From NCBI GenBank assembly GCA_034620365.1, contig JAQGEQ010000090.1, positions 1 to 64,000 on the forward strand: a stretch of DNA of 64,000 bases, given 5' to 3'. The first letter of the stretch is position 1. Each line of letters starts with the position of its first letter. Shown here in pieces: positions 1 to 12,822 of this stretch. A model generated the notes under the pieces. It worked only from the letters and a program-made list of their open reading frames with translations. It was not told the DNA's origin and made no database searches. The position numbers and the translations under genes were made by a program. This stretch comes from Pegea sp. RAD2-039 (taxonomy: Eukaryota > Chordata > Thaliacea > Salpida > Salpidae).

Positions 1-846
1 AAGGTTGTTTTTCAGTTCTTCGCGGATCAAATCCTCGTTCCCAAGCTGCCTATAAAGTTGTACTAATTAACGTTGACACTATTGATGTTAATTAGATTTT
101 AAGATTCTATAATATTACATTTTAGTATAAGATATTTAAGTTTTATAACTGTTAATCAACAAGTTGAAAATGTTAAAGTACTTAAGATAAATGATTTAAA
201 CAACATTGCTTGACAAATGAAAACCAAATTATATGACTTACCCTCACAGACAGAACATTCAAAATTACAAATCTTGTTAAGGTGTCAACCATACTTGGCT
301 GAACAAAGTCTGTTATTTCACCTCCGGTTTGTCGTTCGATCCACTCATTCATAAATCTTATACAAGCTTCTGGGTTGTTATGAAAGTTCAACTTTTTTAC
401 ACCTGGTCCATATCTACATTAAAACAATCACATCGTTTCACTTTTTACAAATATGTCTTTTAGGTTTATAAGCGTTACAAGCAACAAATGATAAAGTTTT
501 AAAACTCTTCAATTATCATGACAAACTTTCTTAAGAACTAGAAATTCACACAGGATGACAAACTAAAGAAAACTTTTGAATAGTCGGAACAATGCACAGC
601 TAACACCAAACTATTTCGTAGGTTTCGGTTCTAGCCAGAGGCGGGCAAGAGCGTAGTCTCACCTTAAAATAGTTTCTCGAAACGTCGTTTTTAGTGGTAT
701 CTTCTTATCCAAAAATAGTCGTTCAACGAGAAACAGTCTATAAGATTTGTCTTTCTTTATTAGACTTTTTTGAAAAGCAAAAACTTCGCGAAAATCCGAT
801 ATTTCTAAAGCATCACTCAACTGATTAAAGCTTTCATCTTCCGTAC
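1..846 (-). CDS. Serpin exons 3-5, second copy (partial; 3' end outside window)
   Basis: Three exons of a serpin lie at 846-663, 413-242 and 49-1, the last cut by the window edge. They match exons 3, 4 and 5 of the complete serpin to the right at a constant offset of 3597 bp. Reading frames, splice sites and phases are intact. Exon 3 carries the helix-D/strand-2A region (motif VERLFLDKKIPL), exon 4 the shutter-side motif NEWIERQTGGEI, and exon 5 begins AAWERGFDP. No signal-peptide exon and no exon with the SPLSI motif is found upstream. Only about 25 bases of the end of exon 2 survive near 1370-1393, and there its GT donor has become CT. The copy is therefore either a 5'-truncated pseudogene or an alternative exon set spliced to exons 1-2 of the neighbouring gene. 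Intact frames favour recent duplication or use. Confidence 0.75.
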
Positions 847-1393
847 CTAAGAAGTGAAAGTTATGTTCTTAAGTCGGATACTTTTAACTACGTATGAGCT
901 TTCATATAAACTAATTTTTCAAAATTTATACAAATGTAGCAAACTAGAAATGGTCGGAGTATTTATTAATAAAGTTTATAAAAAGCGGAAGTATAATCGA
1001 GCTGAAAATATTTTTATTTATTTTTCACAAAAAATTTTGAAAAAAATCGAAATAAGTTTTTGAACATTCTGGTTTTTGCTTTAAATTCTTAAATTTAAAC
1101 TGCTTTTGTGACTATAAGTAAAAAATAGTTTTATTACCTCTTTTTTATGTGAAAATAATCTTTTAATACAAAATTGCTGATAAATAGAATACAAGATTAA
1201 GACTAAATAGAGAATTAAATCCATATTCACTTGCATCAAGTAAAGAAAACATTTAATCTCTTAGATTACATACTTCTAATAATATGAAGTTAGGATAGAG
1301 ACTTTTCTATATATTCCTTTTAAGTAAAAATTAAAAATATATTGAACAATTTATTAAAAACAACTCATTAGTGTGAGCTAAGATACTACAGAT
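1..1393. repeat. Tandem duplication unit, left copy (serpin exons)
   Basis: This segment is a direct repeat of about 3598-4995. From 1 to about 850 the copies align at a constant 3597-bp offset with only scattered substitutions. They diverge gradually through small indels to about 1393, inside what is serpin exon 2 in the right copy. Introns are as conserved as exons, which indicates a young duplication. Confidence 0.9.
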
Positions 1394-2347
1394 TTAGTTA
1401 TTGACTTTTATGATTATCAGAACTTTATTTTTAAATAAAATTGTCACATAAAAATCAGGTATAAATTTACTGAACGTTTTGAGCATGTGCTTATTTAGCC
1501 TTAGAAAACTATTTACTTAACTTCTAACCAAAGAAGCATTTTTAGTAATAACTCTAGGAAATACTTTAATAACTTGCATAAACAAACAATTTTAATTAAT
1601 AAATCAGAGTTAAAGTTATATTATCAGACATTTGTAATGCTTAAGAAATTAATTTTAAAGCTAAAATGCATGTGTTTTACCTCAAATGAGTACCAGGTTA
1701 TTTCTAATATTCTTTATGATACTTAGTTTCTTAGATAAAGCATTTGTCTGTTTTATTTCACCAGGTTAGGAAATAAAATTACGTTTTATAAGGCTTGTAA
1801 CAAGCAGCAATTAAAAACTAAAGGAACAAATTTATAATGATTAAAATAATAAATTATGAGAGAGAGGTTGAATAAATTATCAAAAATTTAAGAATTTACA
1901 AATATTGAATATTTATGTGAAAACTTTTGCAAATCTTTAATACTTAAGTAGGTTGTCATATTTTTTCAGTATTGAAATTTTTTATGCTGCAATCATCAGA
2001 GTGCGAAAATGTAATTTGATGATAAATGTTTTCAAAGTTGGTTTTCACCAGAAGTTAATTCTAAAAACTTTTCAAGAAGCTATATAACAGTTTTGTTGTC
2101 AAAGTAAACTAGTTTTCAAAATCTTTCGACTCGAAGCAATACCTTATAGCTGTAATGATAACTGATGGTTTTCTAAAAAAATTATTCAAGGTATTTAATT
2201 CATATTCATTTATTACGTTTGTTATTCGTCAGCAGATAAAAGTAAAACAAGCTTTTATAATAAAGACATGTTTCTAAGTGTTAAAATTTACAATATTACT
2301 TTACAAGATTACTGCAAGATTATTAATATCATAAATGAATGAAGTAA
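1394..2347. other. Non-coding spacer 3' of the complete serpin
   Basis: A/T-rich sequence with frequent stops on both strands. I searched it for missing serpin exons 1-2 of the left copy (signal peptide, SPLSI motif) and found none. It presumably holds the 3' UTR of the complete serpin. Confidence 0.6.
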
Positions 2348-5267
2348 TTATGATCTGGGATCTACAACTTTTCCCATAAAAAGAATTGCTCCAGTTTCTT
2401 CATGACGCAAAAGGAACACAAATGGTTTGTTGATGACTATAGATGGGGGAAGAAGTGATTCAGTATTCCCATCTATTATAGTTGCAGCCGAAGCTTTTAC
2501 TCCATCTTCGTTTAACTTAAACTTAGCTTCATGGGAAGCATCATTTACATATAAACCCATATCACGTCTAGTTAGGTTGTTAAGATTTGCCAAATAAGGA
2601 TTAAAAACGTCCACAATTCCGATTGATTCCATCATATGGGACATCGAGTTTTGTTTGTGGTTGACTTCGAATTTTGGAAGAGTCAGTTCACAATTCAGAT
2701 AGCTAAGAGCTTCTCTATCAATATCGTAACGCATCACTTCAAACTGATTTCTTAGACGATTAGCAGCGTCATCACGTAGCAACTGTGAAAAGTTGCCAGC
2801 CTCGTTTGGCATGATTATTACCAGTGACAGTTTGTAGTCTAAAAATAAAGTTTAATTAAATTCTTAGTTTTATTGTTCTGTTGAAACATTACATTTCTAA
2901 TGTCAGCGTTTATAAGACGTTTTATGATTAAATAAATGTATGAAATTAGGTACCATTTAAGAAAAATGATTTTATTTAACAATTTATTATAAATAAAACT
3001 TGCTACATTTAGTACCAGTGTCCAAAAATAAATTTGTTAAGCTTTGAAAGTGTGTATAGTTAGAAATTTCAATTTTACTAAAATAGCTTTCCAGTTTTCA
3101 AAAAAAAAATTGATAAGATCATATTAACAAATATTCTTGACCATAAAAGTAACAATCTAATCGTATATACAATCACGAAAAAAGGTTTTCATGATCTAAT
3201 AAAGCTTAAATCAACCCTAGATTTTCATATTGAATTTTTGAACCATAGAAAGTTGTAAGTACTTTTATTATTTACACTGATTGGTTAATGTTCATACATC
3301 AAAAATATTAGGATTACCATTATTATGTTCAAGATGTAAAACAAGTTTTTATACTTCTGTTACAGCTTTTTATAACCACAAATAACATAATTTATGCTTG
3401 TAAAATTACAATGAGCTTATGTCATGAAACAGTTTATCTTGCATAATATAAATTATACTTATTACCTTTAAATGGGACAGCTACAACCGTCATATCATCA
3501 AAACCACCTAAGTTTCTGGTTATAATCCCTATGCTACATCGTTGTGAATATGAATTCATCATGTCACTGCTAATTTGCTCTTTTGGTGATAAAAAGAAAG
3601 GTTGTTTTTCAGTTCTTTGCGGATCAAATCCTCGTTCCCAAGCTGCCTATAAAATTGTACTAATTAACGTTGACACTATTGATGTTAATTAGATTTTAAG
3701 ATTCTATAATATTACATTTTAGTATAAGATATTTAAGTTTTATAACTGTTAATCAACAAGTTGAAAATGTTAAAGTACTTAAAATAAATGAGTTAAACAA
3801 CATTGCTTGACAAATGAAAACCAAATTATATGACTTACCCTCACAGACAGAACATTCAAAATTACAAATCTTGTGAAGGTGTCAACCATACTTGGCTGAA
3901 CAAAGTCTGTTATTTCACCTCCGGTTTGTCGTTCGATCCACTCATTCATAAATCTTATACAAGCTTCTGGGTTGTTATGAAAGTTCAACTTTTTTACACC
4001 TGGTCCATATCTACATTAAAACAATCACATCGTTTCACTTTTTTCAAAAAGGTCTTTTAGGTTTATAAGCGTTACAAATAATGAATGATAAAGTTTTAAA
4101 ACTCTTCAATTATCATGACAAACTTTCTTAAGAACTAGAAATTCACACAGGATGACAAACTAAAGAAAACTCTTGAATAGTCGGAACAATGCACAGCTAA
4201 CACCAAACTATTTCGTAGGTTTCGGTTCTAGCCAGAGGCGGGCAAGAGCGTAGTCTCACCTTAAAATAGTTTTTCGAAACGTCGTTTTTAGTGGTATCTT
4301 CTTATCCAAAAATAGTCGTTCAACGAGAAACAGTCTATAAGATTCGTGTTTCTGTATTAGACTTTTTTGAAAAGCAAAAACTTCACGAAAATCCGATATT
4401 TCTAAAGCATCACTCAACTGATTAAAGCTTTCATCTTCCGTACCTAAGAAGTGAAAGTTATGTTTTTAAGTCGGATACTTTTAACTACGTATGAGCTTTC
4501 ATATAAACTAATTTTTCAAAATTTATACAAATGTAGCAAACTAGAAATGGTCGCAGTATTTATTAATAAAGTTTATAAAAAGGGGAAGTAAAATCGAGCT
4601 GAAAATATTTGTATTTATTTTTCACAAGAAATTTTGAGAAAAAAATAAACAAGTTTTTGAACATTCTGGTTAAATTAGTTAATAGTAATTTCTTAAACTT
4701 AAGCTGCTTTTGTGACTAAAAGTAAAAAGTATTTTTATTACCTCTTTTTTATGTGATAATAATCTTTTAATACAAAATGCTGATAAATAGAATACAAGAT
4801 TAAGACTAAATAGAGAATCAAATCCATATTTACTTGCATCAAGTAAAGAAAACATTTAATCTTTTAACTTAAATACTTATATTGATATGAAACTAGGATA
4901 AAGACTTGTTTAGGTACTACTTTTAAGTACAAAAATAAAAATATATTGATAAAATTACACCAAAAACAACTCATTACCGTAAGCTAAGATACTAAAAGCT
5001 CCAAAAATTGACAAAGGTGAAAAAACAACGTTTTTAGCTTTTTCATTAAATTGTCGGAAAAGTTTAAAAGAAAAGTCTTCAAGAGACTTCGAGACAGCAT
5101 TTACATCAGGTATAGAGATGCTTTCTGGATTTCCACACAGCACATAACCATATTCCACTGACGATACAAAAATATGATAAAAATATCGAAATTATATTAA
5201 TTAAAAACGTTTAACACAAAAACTTACAACAAGCCAACAGAAATATTTTGAGCAGAAAACTCTTCAT
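2348..5267 (-). CDS. Secreted serpin (serine protease inhibitor family), complete
   Basis: Six exons join in phase: 5267-5228, 5157-4978, 4443-4260, 4010-3839, 3646-3466 and 2838-2348, giving 415 residues, the usual serpin length. Exon 1 starts at an ATG and encodes a hydrophobic signal peptide (MKSFLLKIFLLAC), so the product is probably secreted. Exon 2 has the serpin motif NVVFSPLSIFGAFSILAYG, exon 4 NEWIERQTGGEITDF, exon 5 AAWERGFDP, and exon 6 the hinge EDGVKASAAT plus the C-terminal block INKPFVFLLR...LFMGKVVDP. The hinge has small residues at P12-P9 as in inhibitory serpins, but Val at P14 where Thr/Ser is usual. Aligned on alpha-1-antitrypsin, the reactive bond falls near NTES, so P1 would be Glu or a neighbour. 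The target protease is unknown. The family assignment is secure; inhibitory activity is inferred. Confidence 0.88.
3598..4995. repeat. Tandem duplication unit, right copy (serpin exons)
   Basis: Partner of the repeat at 1-1393, same orientation. It contains exons 3, 4 and the 5' part of exon 5 of the complete serpin, and the last bases of exon 2. The left side stops at the window edge, so the full unit length is unknown. Confidence 0.9.
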
Positions 5268-7925
5268 CACTCTAGATAGATTGTTAATTAAGGAATAATA
5301 ATTATCTAAAAACAAAAAGAATAGTTTTTATTCAAAAATCATTAGACATACATAAACAATTTTCAAATGATAAACTACTTAGGGCGTTGTTTTCAACTGA
5401 GAACAACCACACCCTGAAGTCTATCAAAAATAAAAGCGAAATGATATATTCTGTTGGGTTTCAACCTTTTTATTCTCTTTGTCTCCTCTCAAGTAAAAAC
5501 CTCAATGACGCCGATGCTCTTATAAGTTTTAAGGAAACCTGATATCAATTTTTTTTAAACAATTAAAATGTTTTTATCTCAAATATCTTAAATAACTAAG
5601 CGAAGCTAACCAATATTGCTTCAGGGATTATTTATTCTAAAAAACAAGTTTTGAAAGATTTTTGTGATAACAAATTGTTAAAACTTAATTTTTAGATTTT
5701 GCTATCAAAGAAATTTACATTTTTATAATATTTGTTTGTAAACTTTTCATGCAGACAATAATTTTAATCAGTTTATGCTTCTAAACTACTGACAAATCTT
5801 TGATTTCTCATCATAATTACAATTATCAGTGAAATTATATGACCTTTTCATAAATCAAGAAGTTGTTTTCATTTTTGTGCAGTTAATGTTACCTTTAATT
5901 CAATAAAAAGTCAACTTCAAGAAACAATTTGTTGCTATTCGAAGAATAAATTACAGCTAACTTAAATTAAGCTTTTTTAACCTTAGATGTGGTTTTTGCT
6001 TCCACGGAATCGAACTAACCTCGAGTAGTTGAAATTTCCTACACTATTATCATCCTTGCTTCTGCCTACAAAGTTTCGGTCCTGAATTTTGAAGTAAATC
6101 CGGTAAGTTGCAATCCTGAGGCGTTCTTCGACTGAAGCTAAAGAATCTTTAGTGAGGAGTTTTGTTTGTCGATGTACATAACATAAACCAAACTTTTTAT
6201 GAAAGTTTATTGGTTCAAAAGTTTTCAAGACTTTATTAAACCCTTCTTTAAAATAAATTGTTACTTTTTTTATAATTTCAGCTTAGGTTTTTTTATTTCT
6301 CTAAATTTTAACTATCGCTTTTCAATGTTGAATAATAAAATATTAGGTGAATATAACGATAATAATTCTTTAACAGAGCTTCATCCTATTGTAAAAGAGG
6401 CTAAAAGAATGGTAAAGAACGACGTTCAACTTCTCGATTAACAAAAAACTTGTTTCATCTTAATACCCGATTTTGTTGTGGATTTAGCTCTGCAGTTGGT
6501 TCTTGGTAGTACCACATTGATATAATTTTTGTAATATTAAAAACCCTAGCTTTAAAAAAATATATAAAAATTATGTAGAAAGTAAATTATGTTTAATATT
6601 TTATAGTTTACATCAATAAATACCTAGAAATAAGTTTGCATATAAAGTGTTTCATGCTCAATAAAAATAAACAAACAGTTTTAAATTCTGTTTTTAAAAA
6701 CGTGTTTAACTAGACATAACTTTTTCTATTATCCTCTGCAAAGTTGTTTAAGTTTTTTGTTGTATAACTTTAAACAACTAATTAAATGATACAACTTAAT
6801 TTGTTTCGATTAAACTATTAAGATCTCGAATAATTAGGGTCTTTAATAATTCAGATTAATTTTTTTAATAAATTTTATTCCATTGTTAAGTGGTTTACTA
6901 AAGTAAAGTTTGAAGAGAAGCATTATTATTATATCAAAAACTGCATAAAAATTATCAGAATATGGAGATTAGAAAAGTATTAATAATCTTGAAAATACTG
7001 TTACTAACATAATACATGTCTTTATATAGCTTCTAGTTTATAAACTTCTTTTATATAATTTTATTCGAATTTGAAAACGCAAATCATCTTTAGATAGAAT
7101 TGTTGCATCATTTGTTGTAGTTATTGCCACTGATAAAGTGCAACTGACAAAACATGTTGATGAAGATAGAGTATATTTGTATATTCTAAATATTAGTTTG
7201 TTTTCAATTTTGTTGTTTGTATCGTGTAATGTTGTTGCTAGTCTACTTCTACAAACTTAATGAAATTATCTTATAGAGTTCTTATCACTTCACTTAGCTA
7301 GGAATTAAAAAGAATACGAATGAATAAAATGATAGTAGAATAGAGCATTTGACAACAAAGTCTCTTCAATTATACACTCACAATTAAATTTTATATAAAG
7401 TGATAGAATTCATAGAAGGAAAATGTAATAAAAATACTCTAAACTGTACTTTATTCAAAGTTATTTATTTGCTTAATAGTGATAATGTTTTGTTTATCTT
7501 ATTATGAAGACAAACTCAAAAGTGATCACAATTTAAGCTGAAAACGATGATGAACGTAACTGATCAAGATGAAGTCTCTAACAGAGATTCCAACTAGTTT
7601 TAATGCTAAGTGAATAGCTTGTTGAGAAGAACAACAGATGAGAAAAGAAGTTTTTTGTCAATTACAAGAACACTAGATTAGAAATTAAAGAAAATGGAAT
7701 AAATGACTTTTAAACAAAAGTCTAAATTGATAGAATCAAAATATATAAAGAGCAAAATGAAAATCGAAAATATGAAGAAAGTAACTTTCCTTTATTAACT
7801 CCATATACGGAAATAGAAAGAAAATTGAGAATTATTATCAGAACTTAAACCTCTTATATCACAAATCAAGTCTTGATTATTAAACCAATAAAATTGACTT
7901 TTCTCTAAAATGTTATTTAGCTTTT
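5268..7925. other. Non-coding spacer upstream of the serpin
   Basis: A/T-rich, with only short open frames. A frame on the minus strand at 6228-5983 and one on the plus strand ending at 6441 are open, but show no recognisable motif. The minus-strand stretch near 6020-5985 contains AGTTCGATTCC, which resembles a pol III B box, but no tRNA fold is visible. Confidence 0.5.
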
Positions 7926-7929
7926 ATAT

Positions 7930-9990
7930 CTATTTATTATAATATATGCGAAGGAGGGTGCCTACAAAAACACCTCCCGCTAACACACATTCTCACATAA
8001 AACATATATTAAGTTAGAATACAGAAAGCAAAAGATGTAATACTTGGCATTTCGGTAGCCCTCAAAGCATATAACAGTGAATAATTACATATAAGTAAAG
8101 TAATATTAAAAAAAAGAAAGAAAAAATTCAAAGTTTAGAAATGACAATATTGGCAATATTATAACGCTTCAACTTCTGCTTGAACAACGCGAGTGATTTT
8201 GACACGACAATGTCTGATCGCAGCTGGTTCCATGTATTAATTGTACGGTATGAGAAAAAAATGTTGCTCTGATTAATGTACCAGGTGATATGGGCTTATT
8301 AAGATGTAATGTGTGTCGTTTGAGTTGATATAACTTGAGGGAAGGACTAATGGAAAAGAAATCATCAAACTGAAGGTCAATTAAATTGTGGAAAATTTTA
8401 AAAATAATAATTAAGTCGTATTTAATCCGTCGGATTTCCAAAGTATCTAAATTGAAGAAGCTGAGACGATGTTTATAACTATCATATTTAATATTAAGTT
8501 TCCTGCATACCAGTCTCGTAAATGTCGCCTGACCAGACTCGATTTTTTTGATATCACTAACTTGATATGGCATTCATAATTTTATTAAAATTAAAATCGC
8601 CCAAAATATATAACTCAGGACACACAACGCTCTTCAGAACCTTCAATAAGGCCTTAATAGTAACCTCGTCATTAATTTTATAGGGTGGTAGGTTAAAACG
8701 AGAAAATTTGATCTTTGAGTAATAAAAATCAAAAGCGATAATCTCAAATACTGGACAATTAATAGCATCGATCTTAATTCTAGAGATCATGGGTGCAAGC
8801 GATGTTCTGTAAGTTATGCAAACACCGCCGCCTGTATCATACAGTCAGTCACAACGCAAAACACAAAAAAGATTATCGTCAACCAGAAACGAATCAAGAT
8901 AAAACGGTTTCAACCAAGTTTCAGTAATAAAAACGAATGTGAAATCTTGAGAATGCAAAAGAGCTTTCAATTTGAAAATTTTGTTAATAATCGACTGTGC
9001 GTTGAAGAACATACCTAATGTAGTAGAAGAATTGTCTTTTTGATGCTTGTGAGATTTGATGATGGGCTTCTGTAAATTAGTATCTCGGGTATTAACAATT
9101 GTGTGCGGAGAGAGTTTGAAGAGAGAATATTTTCTAAGTTGTCATCTTCACAGATATCATGTGCTACTGTAATGCTCTCGAATTTTTGTCAAGCTTTAGC
9201 TTATACAGCTTGGCAAGAAGCTTGAGTTTGTCCCATCATTCCTGAAAGGAAACTTTCAGCGGTCTTTGATGATCTGAGCGTTTTGCTCCAAATCTAGTCA
9301 TTGATGTCTTTGGAACGTCCACAAAATCAAGGTTTTGAGAGCACATTTGATTACAATATTTACTGCCATCATCTTTATCAATCTCAGAGACATTAAAGAT
9401 GATGACATTGTTTTCTCTGTCTTCACGGTTTAAAGTAAGTTTTGTGTGTGTGTCGGTGATCTTCTTGGCAAGAAGCTGCACCATACTAGCATTTTTGTCG
9501 GAACCAGAATCACCGACCACCGAGGTCCATGTGACTGGTTTCTTTGTAGAGGCATCCAGTTCGTCCATTGATTTAGACAAACTAGAAATTTTCTCGTCGA
9601 TCTTGGCAACATCTTTGCCAATTTCCGATTTAAATTTGGCTAATTCAGTGGATATAGATTTGTTGATGCCGGATAACAGGTTTTGATTAGAATTAGATGA
9701 GGGAGCTGTTGTGTCCATGGTTTTAAATTTGATGCAGAACCATTTAAATCCCATTTGCTTCATCTGGTTGTTACCAAATTTATCATAAATTTTTTTGCTT
9801 ACATCACTACAGGTTAAATGAAAGCAGGAGAGCCATTTGTTGCATTCTATTGCCAGATCTTCATCATAGCAAATTTGTTGCAGGATTGGTAATTGCCATT
9901 ACAAGCTTGTTTTTAAGAAGTTAGTTTATCAGGATTTTTCTTTACATTTGAAAGTAAGGTCTTGTCAGTCTTATTTGGTTCCACCATAGT
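7930..9990 (-). mobile_element. CR1/L2-like LINE remnant with PHD-finger ORF1, endonuclease and RT tail (copy A)
   Basis: A degraded non-LTR retrotransposon read from about 9987 down to 7930. ORF1 starts at 9987 (MVEPNKTDKT), is broken by a stop, and then shows a PHD-type Cys/His cluster. Its last FCIKC motif has mutated to FCIKF here. A coiled-coil region and an RRM-like block (NREDRENNVIIFNVSE) follow. Next comes an apurinic-like endonuclease: NAQSIINKIFKLKALL from 9012, a GGVCITYRTS block near 8800, and the motif ILGDFNFN near 8610. Almost all of the reverse transcriptase is deleted, and the frame jumps near 8570 to the C-terminal part (RRIKYDLIIIFKIFHNL). The 3' end carries a hairpin of GGGAGGTG and CACCCTCC near 7953-7979. 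Copies B and C of the ORF1 region lie beside the other two P450 genes. Confidence 0.8.
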
Positions 9991-11055
9991 TTTTACAATA
10001 TTGTCAATTCAATCAAGTGTAAACATTATGCAATGTTGTCTTTTTACTGTCACTTAGTGAAATTGAATGAACTTATTCAAATAGAATTTATTCATAGGAA
10101 TTTTACTAAATTTCAGTGCGATGTGCTAATAAAAGATAAATTGTCACTGGTATTTAGAGAGAAAATTTCAGTGGACATTTTCAAACTAAGCAAAAACTAT
10201 TTCTAAAAATTATTGAAACCAATAAAAGCTTAAATGAACTTTCTGTCGACCCTAAATTTATGTTAATAAATTTTATATTTTATCAAAAAAACAAAAATTA
10301 ACTTTAGACTGAGGGAATTCAGATGCAGAGAAATTAATAAAAAAGATGATAGTTTAACAATTTGTTAATTACTTAGAGATGTTACTAATCACTTAAACGC
10401 TAGATTATTTACTTTTTATGGACTTTTCGTTGTCGCCTGGTACGCTAATGTGATAATCCTTATACTACACAGAACAGTTTAACAGGAAATAATCGAAATA
10501 AATATAATAGATGATATATTGTTTAGTTTGTAACCAGCAAAAAGAAATTAATTCTCCTGTTGCTTACGAGTTAATTGTTTAGTTTATAGCCAATAAAACC
10601 AATAAAAATTTCACAAAATTTGCAACAAGGTAATAAACAAAGTTGATAAAAATTATTTATTGTAGGCAGAAAAAGCGCAAATACATTGATAAGAATTGAT
10701 TGAAAAACAAGAATTACATCAAAAGATAGTCAGTTTGTGGTAGCGTGATACCCAAGTTGTTATTCTTGCTACTACTTAATCTTAATTGCAGTTTATCTAA
10801 GCTAAATTGTCATAATGTTAACCTTGGTTAGGCATCATTCAATAATTTAGAGAAAGTAAAAAAACTTGCTTATGGGTTATGTTTGCTTGCATTTGCTTAA
10901 ATCTATAAAAAGCATTGTACAAGTAGATTTCAGCTCTGTTTTATATTATAGTTATAAAATTAAATTGAACTTTGATAACTAGGTGCATTAGGGCTACGTG
11001 GCATTCTGCAAAGCATCCGCTTATATCGTATTATGTACATCTTTGAAAAAAATGT
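9991..11055. other. Spacer between LINE remnant A and P450 copy A
   Basis: Non-coding, A/T-rich. It is shared almost base for base with 15685-16751 and, inverted and with a deletion, with 61485-62315. It is part of the duplicated block and holds the P450 3' UTR. Confidence 0.7.
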
Positions 11056-12813
11056 TTAAATTCTTTTTTTTATCGATAATTTCAATTGACTTGCAAGTTC
11101 TAAAACTGTGCCGGATTTAATTTGTAAATCTTTTTCTTCGTCAAAAGAAACAACTGAAAATTGACGGAAAAATTTGGCCAAAATAACTTTTTGTTCTTGT
11201 AAAGCAAAACGTTGTCCAATACAGTTACGTGGGCCCGCTGAAAAAGGTATATAAGAAAATGGAGATAGGTTTCTCTTCAAACGGTTTTCAACATCAAATC
11301 TTTCAGGTATAAACTTGTTTGGTTCATCCCAAAGATCTGGGTGTCTATGGATAAAATAAACAAATATTGTAACATCACTACCTTTTGGTATTATTTTTCC
11401 ATCTATAATAACTTCTTCTTCAGTTTTTCGACCGATAATAGCACCAGGTGGATATAATCTTAAGACTTCTTTAATCACCAAATCAAGATAAACTAATTCT
11501 TTCAAATGATCATTTGTAATATCACAGCTTTTATCCCCATCAAAAATAGCATCTAGCTCATCGTGAAGTTTTCGTTGCTTATCAGGATATCTTCCAAGTA
11601 AGTAAATAGCCCAAGTCAAAGCTGTCGAGCTTGTGTCATGTCCTGCAAACATAAAAGTGTCCACCTCTTCCTGGATATCCTCTGCTGAAAGCTTTTTGCC
11701 ATCTTCAGTTTCAGCACCAAGTAACATATCCAAAAAAGCTTTTTTAGTTTTCTGTTTGGTATCTGTAGTTATAACTTTTTCATTCACAATTTTGTCTTTG
11801 ATCACATTAGCAGTGAACCCATGCAATGTTTTTAAAGTTTCAGCTTGTAGTCTACCAGTTGACGATAAGTTAAAAATAAAATCATTGATTAAAAACGCAC
11901 TTGAAATGCGCGCTTGTGAAATGTCGCTCATTCTGAAGTAAAAGAGGTTATTATAAAAGCATTATTTATATCAATTATACTATTATATATTAACTAATTC
12001 ATTATAGCTTTAATCAGTTGGATTCTATTTCATTGACAAATTCTTAAATTCTAAATGATCCTAAATCTTGTCTAGTATTCAGCCTTATACTACCGAAATC
12101 ATCATGTAAATTTACCTGTATGTGTTAAAACGAGAATAGATTATTCTTAAATATTTTTAATGAGAGGTTTACCTGGTAACAGCCTTCACATATTCATTTT
12201 CTTCATCGTTTTGAGCATTGACTTGAACTCCCATTGCAGTCTCACAAATTATATCCAAAGCACAAAGCTTTAAATGCTTAGAAATGTTTACATTTTCGTT
12301 GCTAGATATCATATTGTCAATTTTATCAATCATAATTTTAGCTTGTTCGTTCATAACTTGCAGAAAGTCTTTGAGTATGTCATAATGGAAACTTGGAGTA
12401 ATCAACTTCCTTCTCTGCTGCCATTTTTGTCCTTTAGACAACGCTAATCCATCCTTGATCCATGGAACTAAAACTTTATAGTCGTATGACTTTTCCAAAT
12501 GTTTGGTGCCTTTAAAAAAGATTTCAGTTGTGCTTGGATGCACGAGAAATAAGTTTGGAGTCACGCCAAACCAAAACACTCCCATCTTATTCTTCCCCTC
12601 CACTAACTTAAGGCATAACTCTTCTAAAGTCCTAAAAAATCCTGTACTGTCTGCCGGGAGACTTAAAACTTGTCCAATGATTGGATAAGAAGGTACTGGA
12701 AATTTTGGTAAGTAAGAAAATGCATTGATGTTTCTCCAAAACTTCAAAATGCTTTTAAAGTAGATAAAGAAAATTGTGAGAATGCAAGCAAGCACTAATG
12801 TAAGAAAATTCAT
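11056..12813 (-). CDS. Cytochrome P450, CYP4 family (copy A)
   Basis: Two exons, 12813-12173 and 11932-11056, joined across a 240-nt GT-AG intron, give 505 residues, a full-length microsomal P450. The N-terminus is a hydrophobic membrane anchor (LTLVLACILTIFFIYF) followed by a Pro-rich hinge (PKFPVPSYPIIGQ). The I-helix motif is EEVDTFMFAGHDTSS, close to the CYP4 signature EVDTFMFEGHDTT. The K-helix has ExxR (KEVLRLYPP), and the haem-binding loop is PFSAGPRNCIGQRFAL with the axial Cys. CYP4 enzymes usually omega-hydroxylate fatty acids or act on xenobiotics and hormones; the substrate cannot be read here. An acceptor-like TTTTCAG sits about 20 nt before the ATG. The copy is nearly identical to copy B and intact. 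Confidence 0.93.
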
Positions 12814-12822
12814 ATTTATCAA

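Noticed and set aside
854..1063. Plus-strand open frame antisense to the serpin duplicate
   Set aside because: It lies in intron sequence of the duplicated serpin region and has K/F/I-rich, chance-like composition.
5983..6228. Minus-strand open frame of 81 codons with a B-box-like AGTTCGATTCC
   Set aside because: The T-arm stem does not pair and no A box is placed convincingly. The peptide matches nothing I know. Kept only as a remark in the spacer entry.
6199..6441. Plus-strand open frame ending in EAKRMVKNDVQLLD
   Set aside because: It starts in A/T-rich low-complexity sequence and has no motif or partner exon.
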